Below, one piece after another: positions 34,951 through 46,309 of a DNA stretch of 64,000 nt. A program made the position numbers and the translations under genes. The DNA is from Antedon bifida. Its lineage: Eukaryota > Echinodermata > Crinoidea > Comatulida > Antedonidae. The stretch covers positions 26,721,409-26,785,408 of the forward strand of contig OY727093.1 of NCBI GenBank assembly GCA_963402885.1, read 5' to 3'. A model generated the notes under the pieces. That model did not search any database. It had not been told where the DNA came from and was given only the letters and a program-made list of their open reading frames with translations. Position 1 is the stretch's first letter. The number at the start of each line of letters is the position of its first letter.

Positions 34951-36818
34951 TGGTTGAATACAAATATTTAAATAAATACCTTAACTTACGTTTTATTCTT
35001 GAAAGCTCGAAATCTTTAAATCCAGATGAGCCTTTGCATTTATGCCATAATTGTTCAAGATACATCTAAGCTGCTACTATAGTCTTTATCATAATAGAAA
35101 TGTGGGATTGGGATTTCTGGGGATGGGGGATTGGAGAATGCTAATAATAGCAAAAAAATAGCAAAAATAATAGACAAAACAAAAAAATAGTTTTGTTCTA
35201 GGTGCAAACATACTTGTACTGGACTAGCATGTCAATAGAGCAATCCTACTGCGCATACGGATGGGCAAGTTTCTATTTTGATATTTATTTACGAAATTAC
35301 TTTGTTCTTTGAAGCGAATGCTTTTACACAGCATACATAAGGTTTTAATATTGTTTTTTTTTTACATTAAAAAAAAAAAAATTATGCCATTTTAATGTCA
35401 CATAATAGTGTAATTCACTTTTACCAAAAATTTCAGCAAAAAATAAATTATTTACCTGAAGTTGAATGGTTGAATTTAATATTGTTATATATATATATTA
35501 TATAGGCCTATTGACAATACATCTTCTTCATACATCAGTGAATCATTCATCTATAATATACTAGGGTAGAGTAAAATTAATTAATAATTAATTACTTTCA
35601 ATATTCCCTAGATATACAAAAAGCAATACTCTTTTGTTTATCTCACATACAGTATGTTTGCTGAACATTTTTATGTCAAAAGATGTGCCCGCACATTTTA
35701 TTTGCAAGTAACTTCAGGAAGCCCGTAAATAGGTTTACGTGACAGTGAGTGTGATTTTGAGAGTTCATACTTGGTTAGTAGATTCATTTCAGAGACATGG
35801 CGATTTTGAAATTTCATAATGGGTCGAGTGATTCACATTATGGCGAGTTGTGCGGAATCTCGCGTCATATGTTTGCTTGTTCTTCTTCCGAATATCCGAA
35901 TAATGAATCTACGTGGCATTTTAAATAAATAATATCAATATTTGTACAAGTAACTTGATTCCAAATCATTAAAAACAGATACCAACTATAAGGATACAAA
36001 ATGGAAAAAAAAGAGCAACCGCATTTTATATTCCTCCCCTGAGTTTATATCCCCTTTACTCGAACACGAACACGAACATTATAGAATAATGAAAACTGTC
36101 AAAAGTTCGTTTTTAATCAATTTTTATCGTCTTTTTATTGCCATTTTGTTACTTATTTTATATATTTTAATTATTAATTTTTTAATGTAAAAAAACAAAT
36201 GCAAAATCGTGGTTTTAAAAACATCCAAATCAATCATTTTATGTATATATAGCAAATGTTTTTATTACAACTACTTTTAACGTTGTAACATATAAATGAG
36301 AGGAAAAATATGCTTAAAAAATATAATATTTATAATAGAGTATGATAATAAAGGTGGGACGAACACAACACAAGACAAAAAAAAAAGAAAAGAAAAGAGC
36401 AGCCGCAACCAAGTGGTATCATGTATCATACTTTTGATTTTAAAAACTTAATGGAATGACTAACTTGGCCCTTCGAAAATGGAGACAGGGAGACATCCAC
36501 AAAATCAGACGTTGCTTTAAATATCTACGATAAAGGGAGGATCATCGTACAATCTTTAAAAGCCTTCTTACCATGGTGTTCAAATTGTTATCGAATGCAG
36601 TATACCGCTAAACGTTTCTAAACGTCTCCATACTCAATTCAAGCAGAGAAGGATTCGGAAGATGGACACGTGAATACGCATGCGTATAAGCTGGCGCTTT
36701 CGATTAGCGCGAACAAATTCGCCTAGTGGAAAATCGGCTTTGGTCTCAATCGCGGAGCCAAACTGTACACACCGCTATTAAAGCATGAACGCGTCAGTTT
36801 GGACCTCAAACAGCACGC
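34951..36818. other. Non-coding stretch upstream of the PAN/Link gene
   Basis: A 43-codon frame with a good ATG context (GAGACATGGCG) lies at 35797-35928, but no family is recognised. TAGGCCTA at 35503. From about 36640 to 36800 the sequence becomes richer in CpG, as expected near a promoter. Confidence 0.4.
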
Positions 36819-36828
36819 TATTTAAATA
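36819..36828 (+). promoter_or_regulatory. Candidate TATA box for the PAN/Link gene
   Basis: TATTTAAATA lies 37 bp before the ATG at 36865, and GTATAAAG follows at 36833. Either could act as a TATA element with a very short 5' UTR. Position is the only support. Confidence 0.3.
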
Positions 36829-36864
36829 CCCAGTATAAAGTTTCGTAACGGAGAACTGAGAATT

Positions 36865-36925
36865 ATGTCGATTTTCTACTTATATTGTTTATATATATTT
36901 TGGGGATTTTTCACAAATTGTCTTG
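36865..36925 (+). CDS. Secreted PAN/triple-Link protein, exon 1 (signal peptide)
   Basis: Encodes 20 residues plus one base: Met, then a run of Ile, Phe, Tyr, Leu, Cys and Trp ending TNCLG, a typical cleavable signal sequence. It ends at the donor G|GTGAGT. Joined with exon 2 the frame continues through Gly21. One-exon signal peptides in phase 1 are common in secreted modular proteins. Confidence 0.7.
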
Positions 36926-37089
36926 GTGAGTACACTGAAAAATATAAAATATTTAACGTGATTAATTTAAAATTATTATTAAAATGCACATTTATGATAA
37001 CACGTTATAGCTTAATAAAATTAAAAATAGACTCAATAATAATAATAGGTCTATGGACAATAGCATTATAGTAATAGTATGTTTTTAAT

Positions 37090-37165
37090 TTTATTTTTAT
37101 TTCAACAATATTTTATGAGGGTGATCCATCCAGCATAAGCTGATCATTAGGGACCCTCAAACAAT
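37090..37165. repeat. Dispersed repeat with GAGGGT...ACCCTC hairpin (copy 2)
   Basis: Same blocks as 15778-15850: GAGGGTGATCCATCCAGCAT, GCTGATCATTA and GGGACCCTC, preceded by TTTATTTCAACAATATTTTA, which is shared with the inverted copy at 63565-63605. Confidence 0.7.
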
Positions 37166-37399
37166 ACAAACAGAAAATACAAAATAAACTATAAAAATAC
37201 AATATTAACAAAGATATAAAAAAGAATAAATATAAAATATAAATATATATATATATAAATATACAATAGGCCTACAATGAAAGAAGTTACTTTAATGAGG
37301 AAAGATGTTCATACAAGATTATTTATTAAATTATGAAAATTAAGTCCGAAATTATAATAGAATCTTAACAGTGTAGCCTCCAAATAAATAAAAACAATT

Positions 37400-37710
37400 A
37401 GATTAGATTATTTTGATATCAATTCTGAGATTATCCTGAGGTTATTTTGAGATCATCTGAGATTATCATGAGGTTATTCCCAGATAATACTTAGATCATT
37501 CTGAAATCATTCTTTTATTATCCTGAGGTTATTCTGAGATTTTTTCCGAAATCATTCTGAGATTATTCTGAAAATCAGATGAAATTATTCTGATGTTTTT
37601 CTAATATCATTCTGGTTTATTCTGAGACTATTCTAGAAAATCAAATGAGATTATACTTAGATTATTCATAGATTATTCTAACAAATCCGAGAGATTATTA
37701 TTCTGAGATA
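37400..37710. repeat. Degenerate minisatellite, unit about 12 bp
   Basis: Words of the form ATTATTCTGAGAT, ATTATCCTGAGGT and ATCATTCTGAAAT follow each other for about 300 bp just before exon 2 of the PAN/Link gene. Confidence 0.8.
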
Positions 37711-37765
37711 ATTTTGTTATGATAATATACATTCTTATATAATATAATGTTTATATAATATGTAG

Positions 37766-38034
37766 GAACAACTCAATACTCATGGAGAACCAATCGGATG
37801 GAGCTTAAAAAGAAAAATTACGCTTTGGTTGGACACATGAGGTATAGATTGTACGCACCGACTATTACGCGTTGCGGACATCTGTGTTTGAGCACAATTG
37901 AGAAAGAAGGAGTGTGCAAATCTGTTAACTACGATATTTACAATAAAACATGTGATTTGAACGATGATGTGCAATTAGAAAATGAAAATGATTTGATAGC
38001 GACACCTTTTGTTAACTACTACGAAATAACAATC
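37766..38034 (+). CDS. Secreted PAN/triple-Link protein, exon 2 (PAN/apple-like domain)
   Basis: Residues 21-110. After a short linker, NYALVGHMRYRLY leads to four cysteines in the order RCGHLC, VCKSVNY and CDLN, followed by a hydrophobic ending, YYEITI. This is the layout of a PAN/apple-like module, which binds protein or carbohydrate partners outside the cell. Acceptor TATGTAG at 37765 and donor C|GTAAGT after 38034 (phase 0). The exon corresponds to one domain, as is usual for shuffled modules. Assignment is by cysteine pattern and is less sure than the Link modules. Confidence 0.72.
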
Positions 38035-38964
38035 GTAAGTACATCAGACTTCTAACTGACTTGCACTGTCAATTAGATGTTACCCCGTTGACAGTTGCAG
38101 AATCGGGTGTGGTAATATGTCTTTTCAATATATGTTTTTGTGCCCGAACTAACCATAAGAGGAATTGTCGATTGGCCGAACCTCGAGCTTTCTCATGTTG
38201 TATTTTAAAACATTTATTTTATTTCAACTACATCCAACAGCGATATCGCCAATTACAGGATGCCGTATATTACATTTTTTGAATTGATCACTTTAGTTCC
38301 ATATATACAACAAAAATTAATACAAAACGTAAAATCACACTAAAATAGGATTTTATCCCACTTAGTAAAGAGATTTGAATATCGTAACAGATAGTTCGTA
38401 GTACATTTAACAAGATCATTTTCACTATTCACAATACAGTATAGGCCCTATCATAAATACATAACAAAAAGTACAAAATTAAATAATAATACTAATATTA
38501 ATATCACTATTTTCCTCCATTTAATAAAATTGAAACAGTCTGAGTAGAATTTACAATATTCATTGTAATCTATGTTTTTTTAAATTGTTTTACTATTTAC
38601 AATAAAAATTATATTGATTCAAAAACCTTGAAACAATTACATATTTCCTTCATTTCCTTTTATGTTTATTGCTCCATGTCATTAATCTTAATATGTTCTT
38701 TGATAAACTTTCGCTAGTAATTGCGTGAATTACCCACAGGATCTAAAGAGTGCATTAAGGCGTCATGGTCAATAGGACCCTGGTAAATGTTTAAATAAAA
38801 TTGAAACAGCCTAAGGAAAATTTATAACGATTTCTGTAATCTATGTTTTTTTAACTTGTTCAAATTGTTAAAATATAAAATTATATTGATTCAAAACCAA
38901 ACAATTACATAATTTTTCTTTGTCGTCCTTTCTGTTTCATTACTCCACTAATTATTATTAATAG
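38035..38964 (+). other. Intron 2 of the PAN/Link gene
   Basis: GTAAGT at 38035 to AATAG at 38964 with a T-rich tract before it. It contains two related blocks around 38525-38640 and 38795-38905 (AAAATTGAAACAG...ATCTATGTTTTTTTAA...TTATATTGATTCAAAA), an internal duplication of about 110 bp spaced 270 bp. Confidence 0.65.
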
Positions 38965-39876
38965 GTTCTTCGACATAAAAGACTGTTGATCGTGAGAAAG
39001 AACGTGAATTACTCACAAGCTCTAAAAGAGTGCGAAATCCTTGAGGCGTCACTGTCAAGTTACGAGACTTTGGCAACTGTGGCAAATGATGGTGATCTGC
39101 CTTGTGTTCCTGGTTGGCTTGTAAATGGTGAGATACTGTTCACAGACATCGATGATTCTTGTGAACTAAAACCCGTATCCAATAGGTATAATATATATCC
39201 TGAGCGATCGTCAGTTTTTACTGCAAGTTACTGTATAATAGCAGGTGTTTCAGCAAATGCCAATGTTTCTTCAATCATACTCTTGAGGTTAACTGGAGAT
39301 GCATTTGGTAAGCTGACATACGAAAGGGCAACATCTCGCTGTTTCGAAGAGTTCGGAGGTCATCTTTCAGGACTTTCAGAAGTAATAGAAGTTGGTCACT
39401 CTGGAGGCAATATCTGTGACGTCTACGTTGAATCATGGCTTGCTAACTGGTTAATGTGGACGCCATTGCCAGTGCCAATTGAATGTTGGTTAGAACTTGA
39501 GAAAGGGAATAGAATCTGGATTCCTGAACACAACGGCACCACTGCCTATGCGTTGTGTACCCAATCACCCGGAGGATACCAGGAACCGGATCACTGGCCT
39601 ACGCATCGGGTTGTCAACATTCGTGGATTAGAAATGTATTCATTGAGCTTTTCTGAAGCACTCTACCGATGCAATGGCGTTGGGGGTAATCTGGCAACAT
39701 ACGCACAGCTTGATACCGCTAGACAAAGCGGCTATGATATGTGCCGCATAGGTTGGATAAGCGATGGCCGCAAAGCATTACCTTCTACATGGGCACGTCC
39801 AAACTGTGGACATATCGTTGGCATTGCAATATTTTACCATGACGGAAAACAGTCTGGTTTTTGTCATATCCCATAG
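38965..39876 (+). CDS. Secreted PAN/triple-Link protein, exon 3 (three Link-like domains)
   Basis: Residues 111-413, ending at TAG. Three consecutive modules resemble the Link (Xlink) domain, the C-type-lectin-like fold that binds hyaluronan in CD44, TSG-6 and proteoglycans. Each has the start (YSQALKEC, TYERATSRC, SFSEALYRC), a middle (GWLVNG, SWLANW, GWISDG) and four cysteines: 133/157/176/200, 236/261/284/308, 346/370/391/410. Module 3, with GGNLATYAQLDTAR and PNCGHIVGI, is the closest to canonical. Module 2 has lost the Gly of GWL and is the most diverged. All three lie in one exon, and the protein stops directly after module 3, so there is no membrane anchor. Ligand is unknown. Confidence 0.82.
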   Translation, partial: VLRHKRLLIVRKNVNYSQALKECEILEASLSSYETLATVANDGDLPCVPGWLVNGEILFTDIDDSCELKPVSNRYNIYPERSSVFTASYCIIAGVSANANVSSIILLRLTGDAFGKLTYERATSRCFEEFGGHLSGLSEVIEVGHSGGNICDVYVESWLANWLMWTPLPVPIECWLELEKGNRIWIPEHNGTTAYALCTQSPGGYQEPDHWPTHRVVNIRGLEMYSLSFSEALYRCNGVGGNLATYAQLDTARQSGYDMCRIGWISDGRKALPSTWARPNCGHIVGIAIFYHDGKQSGFCHIP

Positions 39877-41094
39877 TTTTACATTCATATTTTTTTTAAA
39901 CTAGAGTACCGTAATATTATAGGTAATTTTATTTACTTCGCTAGAAGAAGTGTAGACGATGGTTTTCAGAATGATAATGACTCGGGTAAAAAGGTTTTAG
40001 AAGGGTTACCATTATTGAAATGCTTATCATCTTAGATGATTAATAACATTTTAAAGTATAGTTTATTCGAGGGATACGTTTAATTTTTTAGTTTTAATAA
40101 TATGGTAACACATACACAGGTATCCAAGGCGGAGATTTGTCCCGCCTATGTCAGAATTGACCATAAATTATAGATTTAAATGTATAAACAGGTCCGGGAA
40201 ATACCTCTCCCTATAAAAAAAAATTAGAAATAAACAAAATATGGAATATTATATCTAAAATAAAAGTGCAATTTTATATCCAACCGAACAAATTCAATCT
40301 AATAGAATTTAAGTATGTTAAACTTAGTACATAGAATTATTTTTAAAATCAATGTTTTTAATTATTCCATTCATTATTATAAACACCGACCAGTTCTCAA
40401 GGTATGTTAACCCTGTTTTCCGGTTTAGTAAATTCATGATGAACTCTCTGTGAGACATGACCTTATTGTATATTTGGTCTGAAACATATATTTTGTCCGC
40501 AAAAAAGCCGTCCTATAATAGCCGAATGGTTTAACAGTAATTAAAAGGTCCCCCATCTCTCAAGAAGCAGCGTTTAATCATACGATTAGTAGTAGTAACA
40601 CATTTCGGGTTAGTGCTATTATAATTATAGATTTAGTATATTTGGAATAATTTAGAATTCTCGTTCACTTTGATTATATTACAAAACAAACATTGTGTGG
40701 TACCGTATAGTTAATTTATTTTGTTATCGAACTTGTTGTTAATGGTTTAAAATAATACATAGATTTTAATAAAACAAACATTGTATGATTTTATAGGATG
40801 ATAAATAGGTTAATAAAACAGACTAATTGGTTCAACTATTGACTAGACCTGCAGGGCGCAAAACTAAAGGTTGATCAGATTTGATTTAAATTTATTTAGA
40901 AAAAAAACAAGAAATAATTCTTACAAAAACGCCTCTCGGTAACAGTTTTAATTATTGTTCTTTCTTCATTAAATTATGCTTTTTTTAATTGATATTCTAT
41001 TTAATAATTTAAGAAATAATGATTTTTTATAAATTGTTTTTAACAATCAGTGTAAACATTTTGTGTACGATAAATATAGCCTGAAATGCTCTAT
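39877..41094. other. 3' UTR and non-coding stretch
   Basis: AATAAA at 40229-40234 is a possible polyadenylation signal. A copy of the CAAGGCGGAGATT repeat is at 40118-40170. A block at 40945-41035 recurs at 43815-43895. No gene recognised. Confidence 0.4.
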
Positions 41095-41880
41095 TTAAAG
41101 ATGTATTGTCCCTTGAAACACAAAAAATGAAGGTCAAAATATTCTAAATTTAAATTGGTCATATCAAAGTAATATTAAAGTTATTCACTTTAAGTCGAAA
41201 ATTCGAAATTCCAAAAACAACAAGTTTACGTAATTAACAGGTAAATTAATTTGATTACATTTCGTCTGGAATATCGTCACGAGCGAAAGTAAATAGAGAT
41301 TTCAAACCACAAGTATGTAGAATTATGCATGATGCTAATTAGGATTGTTTACAACTCGTCACGGTTGAGAAGGTGTTTTAACACAGATCGCGAGGAAGTT
41401 TTATGATTTTGCATACAGAGTAGCCAAACAAGCGCGTTGCATTATGAGACTGGAAGTCAAAGTTATTTTTTGAACAAAAAAACGTCTGTATTTCAGTTAA
41501 TTTTTTTTTTTTCAACTAATTTTTGGTGAAAGTTAATAACTATTATGATACTTCAAAATGACCATCTTTTTTCGAAATCTTGTTTTTTTATATTTTTTTT
41601 TTGGAATTAGTCAAAGGAACAATACATCTTTAATTTTAAAGTATGGCCTATCCGGGATTAAACTAATAACATGGATTGGATTTCTGCAGATGAATTAGCT
41701 ATCAATCAATTAATCAGTCAATCAAATAATCGTGGCCTATTCTGTACAGAACCAAAATAATTGTAAACTAAACTATATAGTACTGTATTTTGCACATTCC
41801 GGGATAGGGGCATTACTCCTTATGTCGTAGAGACCACACCCCAACATTCCAGTAAACAAAATGTTTAATTTCCCACGACG
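40945..41880 (+). repeat. Diverged duplication, copy A (contains a MITE)
   Basis: GTTCTTTCTTCATTAAATT, TTGATATTCTATTTAATAAT, AATATAGCCTGAAATGCTC, GAATTAGCTATCAATCAATT and GATAGGGGCATTACT occur here and, in the same order but diverged, at 43815-44190. Copy A is longer because a 539-bp MITE (41095-41633) is inserted in it. Confidence 0.65.
41095..41633. mobile_element. MITE with TTAAAGATGTATTGTCCCTT termini (complete)
   Basis: TTAAAGATGTATTGTCCCTT at the left is inverted as AAGGAACAATACATCTTTAA at the right. The right half reappears at 63852-64000 in inverse orientation, nearly identical, and the left end appears at 22032. All copies begin at TTAA, compatible with a TTAA target. No coding capacity. 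Confidence 0.8.
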
Positions 41881-41884
41881 AACC

Positions 41885-43585
41885 TTCTTCGTACAGCCAC
41901 AGACAAACGTACTCACTGATCAAACAATATTCGTCATCTATACACACTATTCGCCAACAATATTTACCATAAATGAAGGATTGTTTGACAATTAATTAAT
42001 AATAAATTGCGTTTACAGCAAAAACGACAAACATTGTTTATTTATGGGGTCTGCACATCTTATAGACTCTCTTCTCCCAGACGTGCTTTAGGGTTTGAGC
42101 ATGTACAGCCCAAGTTTCCAAATAAATACCCATTTTTGCAGCCTTAGTAAACTATAAGCTACCGCATGGTAACTGTTTTGTAATGCTTCCGTCCTCTTGA
42201 ATATAACTGCCTAAAGGCGCGGAGCGAAAATATACAAAGTAACTACTGACATAACAGATAAATTACATATTTTCCAGGAGAGCCCAACAAGCCTATTCGC
42301 TTATCCATTCGGCTACACTCACATACATAGTTGCTTCAAAATTCGTAATTTACTTAATGAATTTAATTTACCTAACCCTTTTATAATCTAAAAATTAACA
42401 CACCAATATTATGACAAAAATAAATACAAATATAAAAAAGTTTGGTTTTGAAAGTAATGTTAGGCCTACTCTTGTTCAATAGATTGAGGGAGGTTAGGGC
42501 CTATTACATGCCCTTAATGTCTGTAATTGGTACCATTTTGTCACAGACAGTCACTATGCAGTGAGATGCAGGGTTGGGGTTGTTGCAATTGTGCGACGGT
42601 GTCCACTGCTCCCTCCTAAATAGGGACTTTGCGAAACACGACGGGAAGCCAAAAGACGGTGCTCAATTTATGCATGAGCTTTAACAAAGTGGGCGGAGCA
42701 TAGCGTGAAATTCCGTCGTCTTAACTTTTTAAGGACGATAAAGTTGCCATTTTTCCGTTTATGGAGAACGACTAGAAATAAATGTGTATATATATAACCT
42801 TAAATATACAGTTCAAATTACACTTAAACATGGAATTTTCAAAACTCTAAATAATCTTTGAAATTCTAATTTAATTATTTAATAAAATAACATTTTTACT
42901 GGGTTCAAATGGCTGTGTTAAAAGCCAGCCAAGCGATTCAGAAGGGCCCCGCGCACGAGACAGGGGAGGGATCGGAGAGAGATACTGCCGGTCGTCATCT
43001 TCGCGCAGGGGTGCGTAACTAATAAAACGGCTATTATATGTTGACTGTATACGAGTTAAAGATATACACGGGATATTCGTTGTCCTCCCCTAACCGCCGT
43101 GTTTCGTAAACTCCACGCGTGTACTGGGGAGGGAGAGAGAGAGAGACAGACAGAATGTGTTGTTCATGGAATTTCAGAATTAAAATTAGCAAGATGAAAT
43201 GTGTATCCTAGTTAAAATCTTTACAGAATTACCAAGTAGGTTTAGCTCTCAGGGGCCATAGAATGTGTGTATAATAAAACCGTATAAGGCCTATTATTGT
43301 TTCATTGTTCATATTTATCAAACTGTACATAGAGCATCACATTTTACATCCAAAAAGCGACAACATTATTAGCAGAGACGTCTAAATATATGTCTAGCCT
43401 ACTTGCTCTAGAAATCTTCCTGATTGTTTTTAGTTTAATTGTTGTCAGGATAATCAATAGGCTCTGCCGGCAATGCGCGAATTACTAATGCACTTACATA
43501 ACTTCCCCTATTGAAATGTTTTTCTGAGTATTAGTAATGAACGCTGAATTGTTGTTTTTGAATTCCGTTTTACCAAAAGAAGCCG
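41885..43585. other. Non-coding stretch with a possible inverted-repeat element
   Basis: GCGAAACACGACGG (42631-42644) is nearly inverted as CCGCCGTGTTTCG (43100-43112), and CTCCCTCC / GGAGGGAG lie outside these, suggesting an element of about 520 bp. GAGAGAGAGAGA run near 43135. TAGGCCTA at 42461. No gene recognised. Confidence 0.35.
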
Positions 43586-43598
43586 GTGATTGAGAATT

Positions 43599-43802
43599 AT
43601 GGCGTCAAAGCAATCGAAGAATAATGGCACACAAACAAAACAATATGAAACAAACGTACGGCAAATAAGTCGAATAATCACCACAGTCGAAGAAAGCGAG
43701 AAATATGTAGGCCTACCCGGAACCGATCAAATCACGGATCCGATCAAATCACCTCCTGAACGGAGGTCATATGGCAAAAACATTTACTGTAAAATTATCT
43801 AA
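43599..43802 (+). CDS. Short unrecognised open frame, possible first exon
   Basis: The ATG in context GAGAATTATGGCG starts a 67-residue Lys/Gln/Thr-rich, hydrophilic frame ending TAA at 43800-43802. It contains NVRQISRIITTVEESEKYVG and two IT-D repeats. A GTAAAA donor-like site near 43788 could splice it onward. No family recognised; the TAGGCCTA word at 43708 inside it argues against it. Could be a true small exon or chance. Confidence 0.2.
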   Translation: MASKQSKNNGTQTKQYETNVRQISRIITTVEESEKYVGLPGTDQITDPIKSPPERRSYGKNIYCKII

Positions 43803-43814
43803 CTTAAGTTTTAA

Positions 43815-44190
43815 TTTGTGTTCTTTCTTCATTAAATTGTTTTTCCTATTGATATTCTATTTAATAATTTAAGAAATAATGATTTATTATTTATTAGTAG
43901 TATTATCATTTTTGTTGAGTAGTAAATACGTAAATATAGTCTGGAGCTTATATTGAATTATAAAGTATATATATTAAATACATAAATGTTTTCAGGATGT
44001 GTAATATGATTGAATTTAGTTTTCCTTCTGTAGTTGATTTAGCTAATCAATCAATTAATCAATCAATCAATCAATCAATTAAATAATCAATTGTAATTTA
44101 GTCCGGGGCCGGCTTACTTTACAGAAATAAATACAGTATAATTATAATCCTATAACTAAATTATACTATGCATTTTAGGGGCGTTACTCA
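43815..44190 (+). repeat. Diverged duplication, copy B (without the MITE)
   Basis: Matches 40945-41880 in ordered blocks and carries an expanded AATC run (about 44045-44090). It has no counterpart of the MITE found in copy A. Confidence 0.6.
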
Positions 44191-44416
44191 ATTTCAATAT
44201 CGTATATTGTCTATACGACATGGATGCGTCATTCACAAATCATTATTAGGGACTTTTAGAATTTTACGTCGACTATGTCGACTGCTATCCTATTACGTCA
44301 TTTTTATGATATGCACATGCGCTAGGCGACTGGTACGTCAACATTCTTCTTCATTACTGTATAGTTTTGTTTGTTTCTTTATTTCCATTCACAAAAGCAT
44401 AAACATACATAAATAA

Positions 44417-45100
44417 TCATTACAAAACAAATTAATGGAAAAGGGGAATCTCTGAAATAGAAATATGAAAAAAATGCACAAGGGCATAAGCAAACAAAAT
44501 GTAACTTTTAAGAATGCAAACAATCTTTTTTTTATATCTTAACAACAACAAAAAGATAGTAATGTAATTGTAAAAAATATCTGTTTTAATCAGAGTATTG
44601 CAAAAGGAATTTATTTTGGTGTTTTATTTTAAAAGTTATAGGATTCTTATCTTATGTAACTTAAGAGTCTCATGTATTTCACGCGTATTTTCAACCCTTT
44701 ACTGACTAAACTTAACGATTTTTGAGTGGTTCTTTTAAATTGTCGGTAGAAATGGTGTTTTTGTCGAGTATATTTGTCGTGGACAACTGAGCATAAAATG
44801 AAATTATTTTGAACAATCGCTGGGAGTAAATTATGAAAAGTTTTATGCATTACATAAATTGTATATAGTTTTATTAAATTATAAAGATCAAGTCAGCCGT
44901 CGTTCATTAGAAATACTATAAGGCTGACTGGTAGTCATCAATGTACTTCGGTACTAATGTTGGCCATCATGTCTCTCCAGAAAAATATCTACATTTTAAT
45001 GTAATGAAACGTTAAAATACCAGTGCTTTCTATATCCTTTATATTTGGTATAGATTTTTACCAATGATTGATTGAAAGTTAAATGTTCATCGGTTCAATG
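44417..45100. other. Non-coding stretch
   Basis: AT-rich; no gene or repeat recognised. Confidence 0.4.
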
Positions 45101-45115
45101 TTTGTTTTTTGACAA

Positions 45116-45304
45116 GTGTTAAAATTGGCAGATTCACGTCGGGCCCAATCAGTACTTGATAGAATGTTGCAAACAAGTCATCTTTTTAGATGTAGGCCTA
45201 CTACATCTGGACTAGCTTCACTAGAAGTCTATGAGTTCCGACCTAGTATATTACTGACTACTTTTTATAATTTGTTGCAACGTCGGTGGTATGTACCACT
45301 CTAA
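45116..45304 (+). CDS. Short coding-like open frame, unrecognised
   Basis: The frame reads LKLADSRRAQSVLDRMLQ, then CRPTTSGLASLEVYEFRPS and ends QRRWYVPL before a stop. Composition is protein-like (Arg, Leu, Ser) in an AT-rich setting. There is no in-frame ATG near the start, but an acceptor-like TTGGCAG lies within it. It contains the TAGGCCTA word at 45193. No family recognised; could be a retroelement scrap. Confidence 0.2.
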   Translation: MLKLADSRRAQSVLDRMLQTSHLFRCRPTTSGLASLEVYEFRPSILLTTFYNLLQRRWYVPL

Positions 45305-46060
45305 AAATACAAATGTACACTTAAAAGTAAAAGTGTTATGGTATTTCATTTCCTGTTATTTTATTAATTACATTATTTATAATTAGTGAAGGTCTTCCTT
45401 TGTTTAGGGTGTTATTTATTAATATAATTTATTTTTTTTGACGTTTTTTAAAATGATTTGTTTGCTTTTGTCCAGTGGTATATTTATAATTCGGTCTTTC
45501 TTTGTTTGAAGGGTGTTTTTTTTTTTTTTTCTCCTTGACCAATTGGTATTGGTATGGTCACTTTATTTAATATGTCCTATTTCCGTCAGGTAGTGCTTTG
45601 TCTATTAAGCTTTTCATTTTCGGGTAAGGATAGTTTTGTTTGTTTTTTTTGTCCTTTGTTATTTTAGCGCAGTTTTCCTTAGTTTATTTATTATTACCTA
45701 GTACGTAGTGAGTGACGTCATTACTTTATTTATGATTTAAGATGATGTAAGAAATGTATTTATATATTTGCTTTCCTGTGCTCCTGTTTTCTACTATGTG
45801 AGTGCTATTGTGTAAGGTTTTTTTTATCGTTTTCCCCAGGTTTTTAATAGTTTTCTGTTTCTCCTTCTCTCTCTTCCCCCCCCCCCCCCCTACTAGCTCC
45901 CTGACTCGTCACATTCGATACGTAATTGAGGCTTTCCAGTTTGTTTTTCAGTAATGTGAGTTTCTTTTTCTTTTTTTATTTCTTTTTATTCTTTATTTCG
46001 TTATTGAAGTAGTAGCCCCTCATCTTTTTTAAATAAGTTATTGTTATTGTATTGTCGTAT
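45305..46060. other. T-rich non-coding stretch
   Basis: Dominated by poly-T runs with a 14-nt C run at about 45878-45891. A long pyrimidine-rich tract precedes the small frame at 46063. Confidence 0.45.
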
Positions 46061-46062
46061 AG

Positions 46063-46248
46063 ATGGATATTTCCAACGTGCCTACTGAAATGTTGGAGGA
46101 TGTAGTAAATTTAATGGACTACGTTATGTGTGAGAGATATATTCTCACAGCCATCCCTGATTCCACACAGTGGTATTTGTTGAGGAACAAGATTGAGGAA
46201 ATGGAGGAAGAAAACTGGGAGCTAGCTTTAGACTATCATCCTTCATAA
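46063..46248 (+). CDS. Small acidic coding-like open frame, unrecognised
   Basis: ATG immediately follows GTATAG, so it may be a start codon or an exon after a splice acceptor. The 61 residues are acidic and amphipathic (EMLEDVVNLMDYVM, KIEEMEEENWELALD) with codon use far less AT-biased than the surroundings. Ends TAA at 46246-46248. No family recognised. The well-formed composition makes it the best small-gene candidate in the window. Confidence 0.3.
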   Translation: MDISNVPTEMLEDVVNLMDYVMCERYILTAIPDSTQWYLLRNKIEEMEEENWELALDYHPS

Positions 46249-46309
46249 CCCTACAAATCCTAACCCTAAAATAATTAACACTACCTATACGAGTAGCACT
46301 GAAACATAA

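Larger units (their letters stand above)
36926..37765 (+). other. Intron 1 of the PAN/Link gene
   Basis: GTGAGT at 36926 to ATGTAG at 37765. Contains a copy of the GAGGGT...ACCCTC repeat (37100-37165) and a roughly 12-bp minisatellite (37400-37710). Confidence 0.65.

Noticed and set aside
38061..38282. 73-codon plus-strand frame
   Set aside because: Lies in intron 2 of the PAN/Link gene; no similarity and no splice context.
41690..41740. CRISPR-like array of AATC repeats (also 44041-44090)
   Set aside because: A simple AATCAATC microsatellite in a eukaryotic genome with no spacers.
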